DNA from: Hyphomicrobiaceae bacterium
Lineage (GTDB): Bacteria > Pseudomonadota > Alphaproteobacteria > Rhizobiales > Hyphomicrobiaceae
Assembly: GCA_022844275.1 (NCBI GenBank)
Contig: JALHMB010000003.1
Coordinates: 124,001-188,000 of the forward strand
DNA: 64,000 nt
Direction: 5' to 3'
Part shown: positions 50,532-59,398 of the stretch, piece after piece
Numbering within the stretch: position 1 is the first letter of the stretch
Layout: each line of letters starts with the position of its first letter
Position numbers and translations under genes: made by a program
The notes under the pieces: model-generated
Database searches by the model: none
Told to the model about the DNA's origin: nothing
Seen by the model: only the letters and a program-made list of their open reading frames with translations

Positions 50532-51947
50532 TTAGCGCGAGAGGATCGGCGCCGCGATCGAGGTGGCAATGTGCCGGAAGGCGTTGCGCAGCTCGTCGCC
50601 GGTCGTCGTGTTGTAGAACATATGCGGCTCGCTGGCGCAGCCCTGCAGCGTGGTGAATGCCGCGCCCGAGCTGCCAATTTCAAAACCGACCGTGTAGACC
50701 GTGATGCCGGCGGCCTTCATTGCGGTGCAAAGAGCGCGCGCCTGGGTCGTCGACGTGCCGTTCGGCGACCGGCAGTTGGCGCCGGAGTTGCCCGTGTCGT
50801 AGTCCGGGATGGTGGCGCCAGCCGTGCCCGTCGTAGTGCTGTTGCAGTACTGCTGGTTGTACTCGCCGTCCGTCATGAGCACGGCCACCTTCTTGAGCAG
50901 CGGCTGGCCTTTTTCGCCGACTTGGGCGAGCATGGAGTAGGGCTGAGGCTTGCTACCTTCAGGCAGTACAGTGGCCCAGTTCGGCGACAGCAGGTACCAG
51001 GCCCACGCGGTGCCGAGGTGGCCAGCCGTCATGCCATTGGCAGAGAAGCCATTGATGACGGACTTGAGCGAGTCCTTATTGCTCGTCATCGGGACGATGG
51101 GCGCCGAGGGAATGCAGGCCGTGTTGCTACCCGTCTGGTAAGCACGCGGGATGGCGTTGGCTCCGGTCGGCGCTGCGTCCGTGAAGGCATTGGCGCCCGT
51201 GCGCTCGGACAAGCAGTAAGTATTCGTGCGGTACCGTGTAGACGTATCCCCATTGCGGAGACGGAAACTACGGCTCGCGTTCGGGTTGTAGGCTATCGAC
51301 GCCCCCAGCGAGCCGGCGTTGATGGCCTGCGAGAACGGCGCTAGCGCGACGCGCGCAGTGAACTCCGCCTGATCTTCCCAGACGACGATGTCGATAAGAT
51401 CCTTGGCTGCAGACTTGAGATCCTCGATCTTGCTGCCCGCCATCGAGCCTGTGACGTCGAGCATCAGCGAGACTTCGAGGTTCGTGCCGGCATTGCCGCC
51501 ACCGGCAATGAGCGCCTGGCCGCGAGAAGCAACAACAACCTGCGGAATCCGCACCACGCTCAGGAAGGGCGTCGTCACCGTGGTCTCACCGACCATCGTA
51601 AAGGTCGCCGACACCATGTCCGGCGTAAACTCAACCACACGGGAGGGCTCGTATGGCTTGTTCGAGTCGAAGTGCGCACGCGCCTTCGCCTCGGCCATCT
51701 CCATGTCGTTCTCGAGCTGCCAGACACGCGCCGCAGCCAGCACCGAGCTGTCGACGGCGGCCTGCAATCGCGCCCGCGCCAGCATTGCGCGGCCATAGTC
51801 GACGGCGCTGCCAACGATGCCAAAAATGATCATGATCGTTAGGCCGAACATGATGACCACCGAACCGCGATCATCCTTCGACAGTCCGCGCAGGCGGACT
51901 GCTGCACGCCGCATCCGATAAGCACGCCAAACGCCGAAGGGGGACAT
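50532..51947 (-). CDS. TadG-like protein with von Willebrand factor A domain (paralogue 1)
   Basis: A 471-residue protein. Near residues 25-60, DDRGSVVIMFGLTIMIIFGIVGSAVDYGR is in parts the TadE/G-like N-terminal segment, with a single membrane helix. Then LQAAVDSSVLAAARVW follows. A von Willebrand A domain starts near residue 160 with the metal site MLDVTGSMAGSKIEDLK, and VLMTDGEYN is its second part. Late segments include ITVYTVGFEIG and ELRNAFRHIATSI. It is probably anchored in the inner membrane with the A domain in the periplasm. TadG proteins act in Flp pilus or secretion systems, but no other tad gene is here. GAGAGG precedes the ATG. Confidence 0.85.
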   Translation of the reverse strand: MSPFGVWRAYRMRRAAVRLRGLSKDDRGSVVIMFGLTIMIIFGIVGSAVDYGRAMLARARLQAAVDSSVLAAARVWQLENDMEMAEAKARAHFDSNKPYEPSRVVEFTPDMVSATFTMVGETTVTTPFLSVVRIPQVVVASRGQALIAGGGNAGTNLEVSLMLDVTGSMAGSKIEDLKSAAKDLIDIVVWEDQAEFTARVALAPFSQAINAGSLGASIAYNPNASRSFRLRNGDTSTRYRTNTYCLSERTGANAFTDAAPTGANAIPRAYQTGSNTACIPSAPIVPMTSNKDSLKSVINGFSANGMTAGHLGTAWAWYLLSPNWATVLPEGSKPQPYSMLAQVGEKGQPLLKKVAVLMTDGEYNQQYCNSTTTGTAGATIPDYDTGNSGANCRSPNGTSTTQARALCTAMKAAGITVYTVGFEIGSSGAAFTTLQGCASEPHMFYNTTTGDELRNAFRHIATSIAAPILSR

Positions 51948-52141
51948 GACGCATACCTCTCACAGTATCCAACCCGTCTGATCACAAATAGAATTGCGCC
52001 ATTGATTTTTCCTTAAGCGGATCTCTGACAATTCTTCGCAACTTTCTCTATTATTCAAAGCGTATGATCTAGGTAAAGAATGCGTAGCGTCATCATTATC
52101 AATTCAGTTTCCACAATGGCTTTCGCATCGCCGCAATCCTA

Positions 52142-52174
52142 AATTAAAAAGGGGCACCCGCGGGATGCCCCTTT
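52142..52174 (-). terminator. Terminator after TadG-like paralogue 2
   Basis: On the minus strand the stem AAAGGGGCA / TGCCCCTTT, about nine pairs, is followed by TTTTTAATTT. It begins 20 nt after the paralogue 2 stop, so the two paralogues are separate transcription units despite the same direction. The remainder of the 246-bp gap to paralogue 1 is AT-rich and should contain the paralogue 1 promoter. Confidence 0.85.
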
Positions 52175-52193
52175 CCGTCGGCCGATCGCGCCA

Positions 52194-53759
52194 CTACTGC
52201 GAGACGTAGATCGTAGCGATCGAGGTTGCGATGTGTCGGAAGGCGCTGCGCAGCTCGTCGCCAGTCTGAGTGTTGTAGAAGAGCTTGGCCGGCTTGCTGA
52301 AATGGCCGTCGCTGGACGCGCAGTTCCTCAGCATGTCGACCTGCGTGCCCGATGAGCCGAGGCCGAAGCCCACTGTGTAAACAGTGATGCCGGCGTCCTT
52401 CATGGCCGTGCACAGTGCCAATGCCTGCGCGGCAGCGCCTCCGAGCGGCGAGGTGCAGTTGGCCTTTTCGCCGCTGCCGGGACCAGCGTTGCGGTCGGGA
52501 ATAGAGGCACCCGTCGTACCGTTCTTCGAGCCGTTGCAGTACTGCATGTTGTACTCGCCGTCGGTCATCAGGACCGCGTATTTCATGACCGGCATGCCTT
52601 TGCGTTGCTCCGGGCTGCAGGTCGACCAGCTCGTGCAATCGTCTGGCAACGGCGGATAGTCTGCCGGACGGCCGGACGCATGTATGTTCGAGGCAATGCC
52701 TGACCACCAGTTCGGCGACAGCATGTACCAAGCCCATGCCGTTCCGAGGTTTCCGCCTGTGAAGCCGTCGGCCTTGAACTTCTGCTTGTCGTCGATCGCA
52801 GCGATGAGCGCCGTCTTGTTGCTGCTGAGCGGCACGATCTCCGCCGTTGGCTGGCAATTGCTCGCGCTCGAGCCTGGAAAATACACGCGTGGCAGGCGAT
52901 TGCTGCCGGTCGGCGTCACGTCCGTGTAGGCGTTTGTTCCCTGGCGCTCCGAGACGCAATAGGCGCTCGTGCGGTACCACGTACGCTCCCTTCCATCGCG
53001 GAAAGTGAATGTCAGGCTCGACGAAGGATTGTATGCGACGGCAGGGCCAAGTGTCGATCCAGCGTTGACGGAATGCGAGAACGGCACCAGCGCGATACGT
53101 GACTTCTGCTTGCTCTGATCATCCGCCACGATGATCCTGATGAGATCCTTGGCCGCTTCTCTTAGGTCCTCGATCTTGGTGCCGGCCATCGAGCCTGTGA
53201 TGTCGAGCATCATGGCGACTTCGATATCGTAGCCATCATTGCCGCCACCGCCGCCGCCATTGGCTGAGCTGCAGCCGACGCAGAATTTCGCCTGCGCGCT
53301 GGCGCCTATCTGCAGCGGCTGTCCGTTGAGCACGAAGCTCAGAAACGGCACGTTGACTTCGCCCGATGCCGCTACCGTCATCGTGTTCTGATTCAAATCG
53401 GACGCGACCGAAGTGAGCCTCGCGCCGACACCTTCAGGCTTCATGGCATCGAAGTGTGCGATCGCCTTCTGTTCGGCAAGGTTCATGTCCTGCTCGGTCT
53501 GCCAGATGCGCGCCGCCGCGAGCACTGCGCTGTCCACCGTCCCCTGCAGCCGCTCCCGCGCGAGAATTGTGCGTCCGTAGTCCACGGCGGCGCCAACAAG
53601 AGTAAGTACGATGAACGTGCAAAGGCCGAACATGATCGCCACCGAGCCGCGCCGGTCTCGGCCGAGGCGCGCCAGCAAACTGATCGAAAACATTTGTCGC
53701 GCGGAGCGCAAGCACTCCAGATCAAAACGACCGGAGGTTGAATTACGGAGCCTGAGCAC
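52194..53759 (-). CDS. TadG-like protein with von Willebrand factor A domain (paralogue 2)
   Basis: A 521-residue relative of the protein at 50532-51947 with the same order. The N-terminal DRRGSVAIMFGLCTFIVLTLVGAAVDYGR segment (in parts) is near residue 35, and LQGTVDSAVLAAARIW follows. A Gly/Asn linker (NGGGGGGNDGYD) leads to MLDITGSMAGTKIEDLREA, and VLMTDGEYN completes the metal site. It ends ELRSAFRHIATSIATIYVSQ. The mature part has more cysteines, in SWSTCSPEQ and KANCTSP. The start is GTG at 53759 with AGGAGACGAGT before it. The 287-bp gap upstream is AT-rich with ATTAACGTATTAAG-type tracts, likely the promoter. Confidence 0.85.
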   Translation of the reverse strand: MLRLRNSTSGRFDLECLRSARQMFSISLLARLGRDRRGSVAIMFGLCTFIVLTLVGAAVDYGRTILARERLQGTVDSAVLAAARIWQTEQDMNLAEQKAIAHFDAMKPEGVGARLTSVASDLNQNTMTVAASGEVNVPFLSFVLNGQPLQIGASAQAKFCVGCSSANGGGGGGNDGYDIEVAMMLDITGSMAGTKIEDLREAAKDLIRIIVADDQSKQKSRIALVPFSHSVNAGSTLGPAVAYNPSSSLTFTFRDGRERTWYRTSAYCVSERQGTNAYTDVTPTGSNRLPRVYFPGSSASNCQPTAEIVPLSSNKTALIAAIDDKQKFKADGFTGGNLGTAWAWYMLSPNWWSGIASNIHASGRPADYPPLPDDCTSWSTCSPEQRKGMPVMKYAVLMTDGEYNMQYCNGSKNGTTGASIPDRNAGPGSGEKANCTSPLGGAAAQALALCTAMKDAGITVYTVGFGLGSSGTQVDMLRNCASSDGHFSKPAKLFYNTQTGDELRSAFRHIATSIATIYVSQ

Positions 53760-54046
53760 ACTCGTCTCCTGAAAATTGAAATCTTTTACAGGAGCAATAG
53801 TCTGGAGTCGTGGACAGGGTATTAACGTATTAAGTTATTACCTCGTTAATACTCCACGCCGACAGTACTATTTATATTTCATAAAGGTGCCGCAGCTTTC
53901 CGGAAAAAAGTGCGCAATTCCGAGCGCCAGCGCCCTCTCGCTGCGGAGGCGCGGCTTGGTCCGCGCCGTCACCCGCGACGCGGTTGGCCGCAGGCCGCCA
54001 CCGCATTAGTCTTGCGCCAAGGAACCGATCGCCGCCCGGAGGCCCC

Positions 54047-55399
54047 ATGCCCCACTCAGACCTGCACGGACTGCCCCTGACGACCACGAGCGCTACTGCG
54101 GCCGAGGCCTTCAGCACGACCGTGAGGAGCTATCTGCGCTATCGCGCGGATATCAGCGCCAACCTCCAGGCGACACTCGCCGCCGACCCTGACTTCGCCC
54201 TCGCCCACGTGCTGAAGGGCTACCTGATGATGCTGTCCTTCAAGCAGGCCAACGTTCCGGTCGCCGAGAAGGCGCTGGAAACGGCGGGCAGTCTCCTCGG
54301 CGGCGCAAACGGGCGCGAGAAGGCCCACGCGGCTGCCCTGCGTCACTGGATCGAGGGCGACCACGACCGCACGCTCGCCGTCTGGGAGCAGATCCTCGAC
54401 GAGCACCCCCGCGACGTCCTGGCCTTGCGCCTGCATCATTTCAACGCCTTCTGGCTTGGCCGGCCCGGCGTCATGGCGCGCGAGGTCGAGAAAGCGCTCC
54501 CGCAATACGGCACTGAGCTTGCCGGCTGGGGGACAGTGCTCGCCTGTCGCTGTTTTGCGCACGAGGAGCTCGGCAACTACACGCTGGCGGAGGCCTCGGG
54601 GCGCGATGCCATCGATGTCGACAAGGGCGACCTCTGGGCGGCCCATGCCGTTGCGCACGTGCTCGAGATGCAGGGCCGCGCAGGTGAGGGCATCGACTGG
54701 CTCGCCGATCTCGAGCCGCACTGGGAGGGCGCCAACAACCTCAAGCATCATCTGTGGTGGCACCGCGGGCTCTATCATTTCGAGCGCGGCGAGTTCGATA
54801 CCGTGCTCGGGCTCTACGATCGCAACTTCCGCAATCTCGCCTCACCGATCACCGAGGCGCAGCCCGATCTCTACATCGACATCCAGAATGCAGCCTCCAT
54901 GCTCTTCCGGCTGGAGCGCCAGGGAGTCGACGTCGGTGGCCGCTGGATCGAGATTGCCGACAAGGCCGAGACGCGCATCGGCGACTGCCTCTCGCCCTTC
55001 ACGCTGCCGCACTGGATGATGGCGCTCGCGGCAACGCGCCGTTTCGATGTCGGCGGACGGATGCTGGAAGCCATGCGCACGTATGCGACGACCGCAGGCA
55101 CTCTCAACGCGCGCTATGTCGCAGATTACGCGCTGCCGATCGGCGAGGCCATTCTCCTGCGTGCCAAGGGCGAACCGGCCGCCGCCACGCGCGTTATGCG
55201 TCCTGCCATCGGCGGCATGTACCGTCTCGGCGGCAGTCACGCACAGCAGGACGTGCTCGAGCAGCTCTTCCTCGATTGCGCTGTCGCGGCCGGCTCGAAT
55301 GACGACGTGGCCCTGATCCTCTCACGCGTCGCCGGACGCCATCCGGTGCCGCCCGAGCGACGCATGGGCTACAAGCACGCCGCACACACGCTTTCGTGA
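54047..55399 (+). CDS. Tetratricopeptide-repeat protein, TTC38 family
   Basis: A 450-residue helical protein. Its segments resemble the TTC38 family found in bacteria and animals. They include ADPDFALAHVLKGYLMMLSFKQ, NGREKAHAAALRHWIEGDHDR, PRDVLALRLHHFNAFWLG, and AAHAVAHVLEMQGRAGEGIDWL. HHLWWHRGLYHFERGEFD near residue 245 is also typical. No enzyme site is visible and the biochemical role is unknown. I chose ATG 54047 after GGAGGCCCC; the upstream frame is not family-like. It stands alone, divergent from the TadG-like pair. Confidence 0.82.
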   Translation: MPHSDLHGLPLTTTSATAAEAFSTTVRSYLRYRADISANLQATLAADPDFALAHVLKGYLMMLSFKQANVPVAEKALETAGSLLGGANGREKAHAAALRHWIEGDHDRTLAVWEQILDEHPRDVLALRLHHFNAFWLGRPGVMAREVEKALPQYGTELAGWGTVLACRCFAHEELGNYTLAEASGRDAIDVDKGDLWAAHAVAHVLEMQGRAGEGIDWLADLEPHWEGANNLKHHLWWHRGLYHFERGEFDTVLGLYDRNFRNLASPITEAQPDLYIDIQNAASMLFRLERQGVDVGGRWIEIADKAETRIGDCLSPFTLPHWMMALAATRRFDVGGRMLEAMRTYATTAGTLNARYVADYALPIGEAILLRAKGEPAAATRVMRPAIGGMYRLGGSHAQQDVLEQLFLDCAVAAGSNDDVALILSRVAGRHPVPPERRMGYKHAAHTLS

Positions 55400-55472
55400 G
55401 CCCGAACCACCTCGTGGTGTCGTTGCCCGTGTGTAGAATACTCCGATCGGAATTGATTTGAAGGAGACCACG

Positions 55473-55823
55473 ATGCTCAAGCGCATGGCATTCGCGGCGG
55501 CCCTGATTGGCGCATGGCCAGCACTGCTGCTCGCCCACCACGGCTGGGGCAGCTACGATGCAAAGAACCCCATCACTATCACCGGCAAGATCCTTACGTC
55601 ACAATACGAGAACCCGCATGCGGCAATCACCGTGCAGGCTAAAGACAAGGTTTGGACAGTGACGCTCGCGCCAACGTCGCGCATGCGTAACCGCGGTGCG
55701 CTGCCGGAGATGATCGCCGTCGGTAACGAAATCTCGGCCTATGGCTATCCCTCGACCGTCGAGCCCAACGAGATGCGCGCCGAGCGCATCACGTTCGCTG
55801 GCAAGACCATCGAGATGCGTTGA
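55473..55823 (+). CDS. DUF6152 family exported protein
   Basis: A 116-residue protein with a signal peptide ending LLLAHHGWG. The HHGWGSYDAKNPITITG start of the mature part and later YENPHAAITVQ and the ending YPSTVEPNEMRAERITFAGKTIEMR are the DUF6152 pattern. The two His just after cleavage could bind metal. An AAGGAGACCACG site precedes the ATG. The stop overlaps the next start (TGATG), so it is coupled to DUF6644, a frequent pairing. The function is unknown. Confidence 0.85.
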   Translation: MLKRMAFAAALIGAWPALLLAHHGWGSYDAKNPITITGKILTSQYENPHAAITVQAKDKVWTVTLAPTSRMRNRGALPEMIAVGNEISAYGYPSTVEPNEMRAERITFAGKTIEMR

Positions 55824-56314
55824 TGAACCATCCGGCGCCCGACTTTCTCGTCGCGCTCGAGGCCTCGCAAATCGGTGCACTCATCCGCCAGTCCGTCTGG
55901 ATCTATCCGACGGCCAACATCTCGCACGTCATCGCAATCGTGCTGTTTGCAGGGGCCATCGCGGTGATGGACCTGCGCCTTATGGGTGCGCTTGCGGGCT
56001 CCGATCCGGCCCGCGTCGTGCGTGGTGCGCGGCGTGCGGCAATCCTGGCGTTCCTCGCGGTGCTGCTCTCGGGCGGCGTGCTGTTTGTTGCTGAGGCGAG
56101 CCACGTCGCGCTCAATCCCGTTTTCCAGATCAAGATGGCCCTGATCGCCTTCGGGTTCGCGCACGCGGTCTTTCTTGGCAATCGTGCGGTCAGAGCGCTC
56201 GACACCCTTGGGCCGCAAGCTCCCATGCCTAGCTTTGCGCGCGTCTCCGGCGCGCTCTCGATGCTGATTTGGATCGGAGTCGTCGGCCTCGGCCGCTACA
56301 TCGCGTACAACTGA
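55823..56314 (+). CDS. DUF6644 family membrane protein
   Basis: A 163-residue inner-membrane protein with four hydrophobic segments near residues 33-52, 70-92, 100-120 and 140-160. The first is preceded by WIYPTANISHVIAIVLFAG, which has a conserved His. HVALNPVFQIKMALIAFGFAHA contains another, a layout like haem- or metal-binding cytochrome-b-type proteins. It ends GVVGLGRYIAYN. One base overlap links it to DUF6152. Its role is unknown; a joint role in metal or redox handling at the membrane is inferred. Confidence 0.85.
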   Translation: MNHPAPDFLVALEASQIGALIRQSVWIYPTANISHVIAIVLFAGAIAVMDLRLMGALAGSDPARVVRGARRAAILAFLAVLLSGGVLFVAEASHVALNPVFQIKMALIAFGFAHAVFLGNRAVRALDTLGPQAPMPSFARVSGALSMLIWIGVVGLGRYIAYN

Positions 56315-56326
56315 GGGCCGGACGGT

Positions 56327-56791
56327 TTAGAGCAGCTCCTTGACCAGCGTGCTCGCCTTGCCGAAATCCATCTGCCCGCGATAGCGCTCGCGCAGCACCG
56401 CCATCACGCGCCCCATGTCCTTGACACTCGTCGCGCCGATCTCGGCGATCACGCCCTTGATGGCCGCTTTTGCTTCGTCGTCATCGAGCTGGCGCGGCAG
56501 AAACTCGGAGATCACCGTGATTTCGTCCGCTTCCTTCTGCGCAAGCTCGAGCCGGCCGGCTTCCTCGTAGATGCGTATGCTCTCGCGGCGCTGCTTGATC
56601 ATGGTCGCAAGCAGCTGCGCTATATCGGCATCGCTGATCCGACCATCGTCGGGAGCAGCGCTGCCGGGCTTGCCCTGGATGCCGAGGTCGCGATCCTTGA
56701 TCGCAGCAAGGATGAGACGGATCGTGCCGAGGCGAGCCTTGTCCTGCGCGCGCATGGCAGCTTTCATGGCAGTGTTGAGCTCATCGCGCAT
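56327..56791 (-). CDS. GatB/YqeY domain protein
   Basis: A 154-residue helical protein of the YqeY family, related to the C-terminal tRNA-binding tail of GatB. It begins MRDELNTAMKAAMRAQDKARLGTIRLILAAIKDRD (in parts), contains ATMIKQRRESIRIYEEAGR, and ELAQKEADEITVISEFLPRQL near residue 85. The late VKDMGRVMAVLRERYRGQMDFGKAS is also conserved. The role is uncertain, perhaps in tRNA-linked amidation. I chose the ATG at 56791. It converges with DUF6644, with 12 nt between stops. Confidence 0.88.
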   Translation of the reverse strand: MRDELNTAMKAAMRAQDKARLGTIRLILAAIKDRDLGIQGKPGSAAPDDGRISDADIAQLLATMIKQRRESIRIYEEAGRLELAQKEADEITVISEFLPRQLDDDEAKAAIKGVIAEIGATSVKDMGRVMAVLRERYRGQMDFGKASTLVKELL

Positions 56792-56953
56792 CAGCGTGCT
56801 CCCAGGCTTCGGCCAGCAGGCCGCGCAGGCGCGCTCCGGACGGCCGGGCTTTCCACGCGCTGCGAGGACCTGCTGAACAATTATCGGCTTTTTGGCACGC
56901 CGCGGCCAGATACTCTTACGCGACCACATGAATGTACTCGTGAAGAACTCTTG

Positions 56954-57029
56954 CTAGTGTCCTTTCGATCGCGAAGTTCGTTCGAGAGCCCGCTGCAAAT
57001 GGTGTCGAACTTCGCGATCGGGTCACTAG
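56954..57029 (-). repeat. CTAGTG/CACTAG palindromic element, copy C
   Basis: A 76-bp imperfect palindrome: left arm CTAGTGTCCTTT-CGATCGCGAAGTTCG; right arm, reverse-complemented, CTAGTGACC-CGATCGCGAAGTTCG. It is the third member of the family with copies at 5572 and 5663, and shows the same arm length with different inner stem sequence. It lies 6 nt after the stop of the DEAD-box helicase gene, again at a gene's 3' end. Confidence 0.85.
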
Positions 57030-57035
57030 ACGCGC

Positions 57036-58985
57036 TCAGCGCGCGTCTCGGCCTCGCTGGCCTTGACTCTGGCCACCACCGCGCTGGCGATCCTCGCCGC
57101 GCTTGCGCATGGGACGGCCGTGACCTCCGTCACGACGCGGCTCTCCTTGAGAAACACCGCTGCCCTTCGTCCAGTTGCGCCAAGGTTGCGGCGCGTCCTT
57201 GCGGGGCTCACCATTGCGCGGCGCCTCGCCAGCGTGGCGGCCTTCGCCCTTGCGGGGCGCATGACCCTCGCCATTCCGGCGCTCGACACGCGGCGCACCG
57301 TCACGTGCACGATGCCGATGCTCGCCATTGCGAGGTGCATGACCCTCGCCATTGCGACGATCGCCACGCGGCGCGCCATCCCGAGCACGATGCTGGTGTT
57401 CGCCGCTGCGGGGGGCGTGACCCTCGCCGTTCAGGCGATCGCCACGCGGCGCACCATCTCGTGCACGATGCTGATGCTCGCCGCTGCGGGGGGCATGACC
57501 CTCGCCATTCCGGCGATCGCCAAGCGGCGCGCCATCTCGTGCGCGATGCTGATGCTCGCCGCTGCGGGGGGCATGATCCTCGCCATTCCGGCGCTCACCG
57601 CGCGGCGCACCGTCACGTGCACGATGCTGGTGCTCGCCATCCCGCCGGGGCGGGCGGCCATCACCACTGCGACGCTCGTCGCGGCGATCACCGCGCGGTG
57701 CACCGCTGCGCGGCCTCCCATGTGCGGGGCGCCCTCTCTCGGCGTGCTCTCGGCGCGGTGCTGCACTCCGCTCATGGCGTTCGTTGCTCTCCGGCGCGAC
57801 GTCGTTCGCCAAATTCTCAACAAGCACCTCGGCCGCCGAAGCCCGTTCGCCGCCCGCGTTGGCGGGAACAACGGTCAGCTTGCGGCCGGTCAGCTTCTCG
57901 ATGTCGCGCAGATACTCGCGCTCATCGGGTGCACACAGAGCAATGGCGATACCGCTCGCACCGGCACGCGCCGTGCGCCCGATCCGATGCACGTAGCTCT
58001 CCGGAATATTCGGCAGCTCGAAGTTGATGACGTGAGTAATTTCGTCGATGTCGATGCCGCGCGCCGCGATGTCCGTCGCGACGAGCACGCGCGTAAAACC
58101 CTTGCGGAAACTGTCGAGGGCCGACTGACGCTGGCCCTGGCTCTTGTTGCCATGGATCGAGTGGACGCCGACACCCATGTGCTCGATCGCCGTCGAGACG
58201 CGATCAGCCCCACGCTTCGTGCGCGTGAAAACGATCACGCGGCGCATTTCGGGATCCTTGAGCAGGCGCGCGAGCACATCGCGTTTGCCGGCTGCGGGAA
58301 CGAAGATCACCTGCTGGTCGATGCGATCGACCGTCTTGCCGGCGCGAGCGATTTCGACGCGAACTGGATTCTTGAGAATCTCCGCGGCAAGCTTTGCGAT
58401 ATCGTCCGGCATGGTGGCCGAGAACAGCAGCGAATGGCGCTCAGTCGGCACGAGCTTCAGGATGCGTCGTACATCGCGCACGAAGCCCATGTCGAGCATA
58501 CGGTCGGCTTCGTCGAGGATGAACGTACGCACCTGGTTGAGGCGCAGGTGGCGCTGGTCGATAAGATCGAGAAGACGACCGGGCGTCGCGACGAGGATGT
58601 CGACACCGCGAGCAATGGCATTCACCTGCGGACGCTGGCCCACGCCGCCGAAGATGACGGTGTGAGAGATGCGCACATGGCGGCCATAGGCATGAATGCT
58701 CTCGCCGATCTGGATGGCGAGCTCACGCGTCGGCGCCAGGATCAGTGCACGCGGTGCACCGGGCTGCGGGCGGCCGCCCTCGGCGGTCAGGCGCTGGAGC
58801 AGCGGCAGAACGAACGCGGCCGTCTTGCCAGTACCGGTCTCAGCGAGGCCTAGAAGATCACGCCCCTCGAGCAGGGCTGGAATGGCTTTGGCCTGGATGG
58901 GCGTTGGGTGGGTGTAGTCTGCGTCACTCAAAGCACGCAGCAGTGGCTCGGCGAGGCCGAGCACGTCAAAAGTCTCTGTAGTCAC
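57036..58985 (-). CDS. DEAD-box RNA helicase (RhlE-like) with a tandem-repeat tail
   Basis: A 649-residue ATP-dependent RNA helicase. The Q motif region is PLLRALSDADYTHPTPIQAKAIP, motif I is AETGTGKTAAF, motif II is DEADRMLDMGF, motif III is SATMP. Motifs IV-VI include VIFTRTKRG, ATDIAARGIDI and HRIGRTARAG. The core ends near residue 375. A basic, Arg/Gly/His-rich tail of about 270 residues follows. It has five copies of a 26-residue unit (GEHQHRARDGAPRGDRRNGEG...) that probably bind RNA loosely. Such tails drive condensate formation in other DEAD-box proteins. A cold-shock role is plausible but unproven. Confidence 0.92.
   Translation of the reverse strand: MTTETFDVLGLAEPLLRALSDADYTHPTPIQAKAIPALLEGRDLLGLAETGTGKTAAFVLPLLQRLTAEGGRPQPGAPRALILAPTRELAIQIGESIHAYGRHVRISHTVIFGGVGQRPQVNAIARGVDILVATPGRLLDLIDQRHLRLNQVRTFILDEADRMLDMGFVRDVRRILKLVPTERHSLLFSATMPDDIAKLAAEILKNPVRVEIARAGKTVDRIDQQVIFVPAAGKRDVLARLLKDPEMRRVIVFTRTKRGADRVSTAIEHMGVGVHSIHGNKSQGQRQSALDSFRKGFTRVLVATDIAARGIDIDEITHVINFELPNIPESYVHRIGRTARAGASGIAIALCAPDEREYLRDIEKLTGRKLTVVPANAGGERASAAEVLVENLANDVAPESNERHERSAAPRREHAERGRPAHGRPRSGAPRGDRRDERRSGDGRPPRRDGEHQHRARDGAPRGERRNGEDHAPRSGEHQHRARDGAPLGDRRNGEGHAPRSGEHQHRARDGAPRGDRLNGEGHAPRSGEHQHRARDGAPRGDRRNGEGHAPRNGEHRHRARDGAPRVERRNGEGHAPRKGEGRHAGEAPRNGEPRKDAPQPWRNWTKGSGVSQGEPRRDGGHGRPMRKRGEDRQRGGGQSQGQRGRDAR
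57261..57650 (-). repeat. Five 78-bp tandem repeats inside the helicase tail
   Basis: The block ATGACCCTCGCC (plus strand) recurs at 57261, 57339, 57417 (as GTGACC), 57495 and 57573 (as ATGATC), always exactly 78 bp apart. 78 bp equals 26 codons, so copy-number change would keep the frame. Unit differences such as RGER/LGDR/RGDR/RVER show that the copies have partly diverged. Confidence 0.92.
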
Positions 58986-59155
58986 GAAACGTATAGCTTT
59001 CTGCGCCGACCGCCGGGGGCACGAAGCCTGCCGGGTCGGTTTCCTAGGGCGCTGTTGGCCCTGGGCTGCGCACCGCAGCTAAGGCCGGATCACTGTGAAA
59101 ACGTCCCGGAGAGAACACTGTACGCTTCGTCGGCAATCTCTTACGGGAGCCGAAT

Positions 59156-59398
59156 ATGAAGCAGCAGAGCGCTTGGCGCGCTCGCGGAACGACAGCCGTC
59201 ATATGGGTGATTTGCGTGCTGACGTCAATTGGTTTCGCAGATGCAGCAATTTTGCCGCAGGAATGTGTAATCCGCCCCTTTACCATGCCAGCGCTTCAAG
59301 CGCGGCGATCGGAGGCGCGGGATGACCGGCGAAAAGGCGGGCGAGCGTTGCCTCGTCGAGGTTTTCCTGGCCGCCTACGTGAAGCGCGCTGGCAATGA
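59156..59398 (+). CDS. Possible small exported protein, doubtful
   Basis: An 80-residue frame with a signal-like N-terminus (TTAVIWVICVLTSIGFADA) and a GGGAG site before the ATG. After about residue 42 it runs over the 3' end of the HAD gene on the other strand and becomes Arg-rich and unconvincing. It may be a chance frame or the 5' part of a lost gene. The 294-bp gap 58986-59279 otherwise shows nothing clear. Confidence 0.25.
   Translation: MKQQSAWRARGTTAVIWVICVLTSIGFADAAILPQECVIRPFTMPALQARRSEARDDRRKGGRALPRRGFPGRLREARWQ

Noticed and set aside
53760-54046. AT-rich gap considered as a replication origin or phage attachment site
   Set aside because: No DnaA-box cluster, no repeats of integrase type and no parA/parB/dnaA genes nearby; a promoter region is the simplest reading.
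57261-57650. Regular 78-bp repeats considered as a CRISPR array
   Set aside because: The units touch with no unique spacers, keep the helicase frame and vary like coding repeats.
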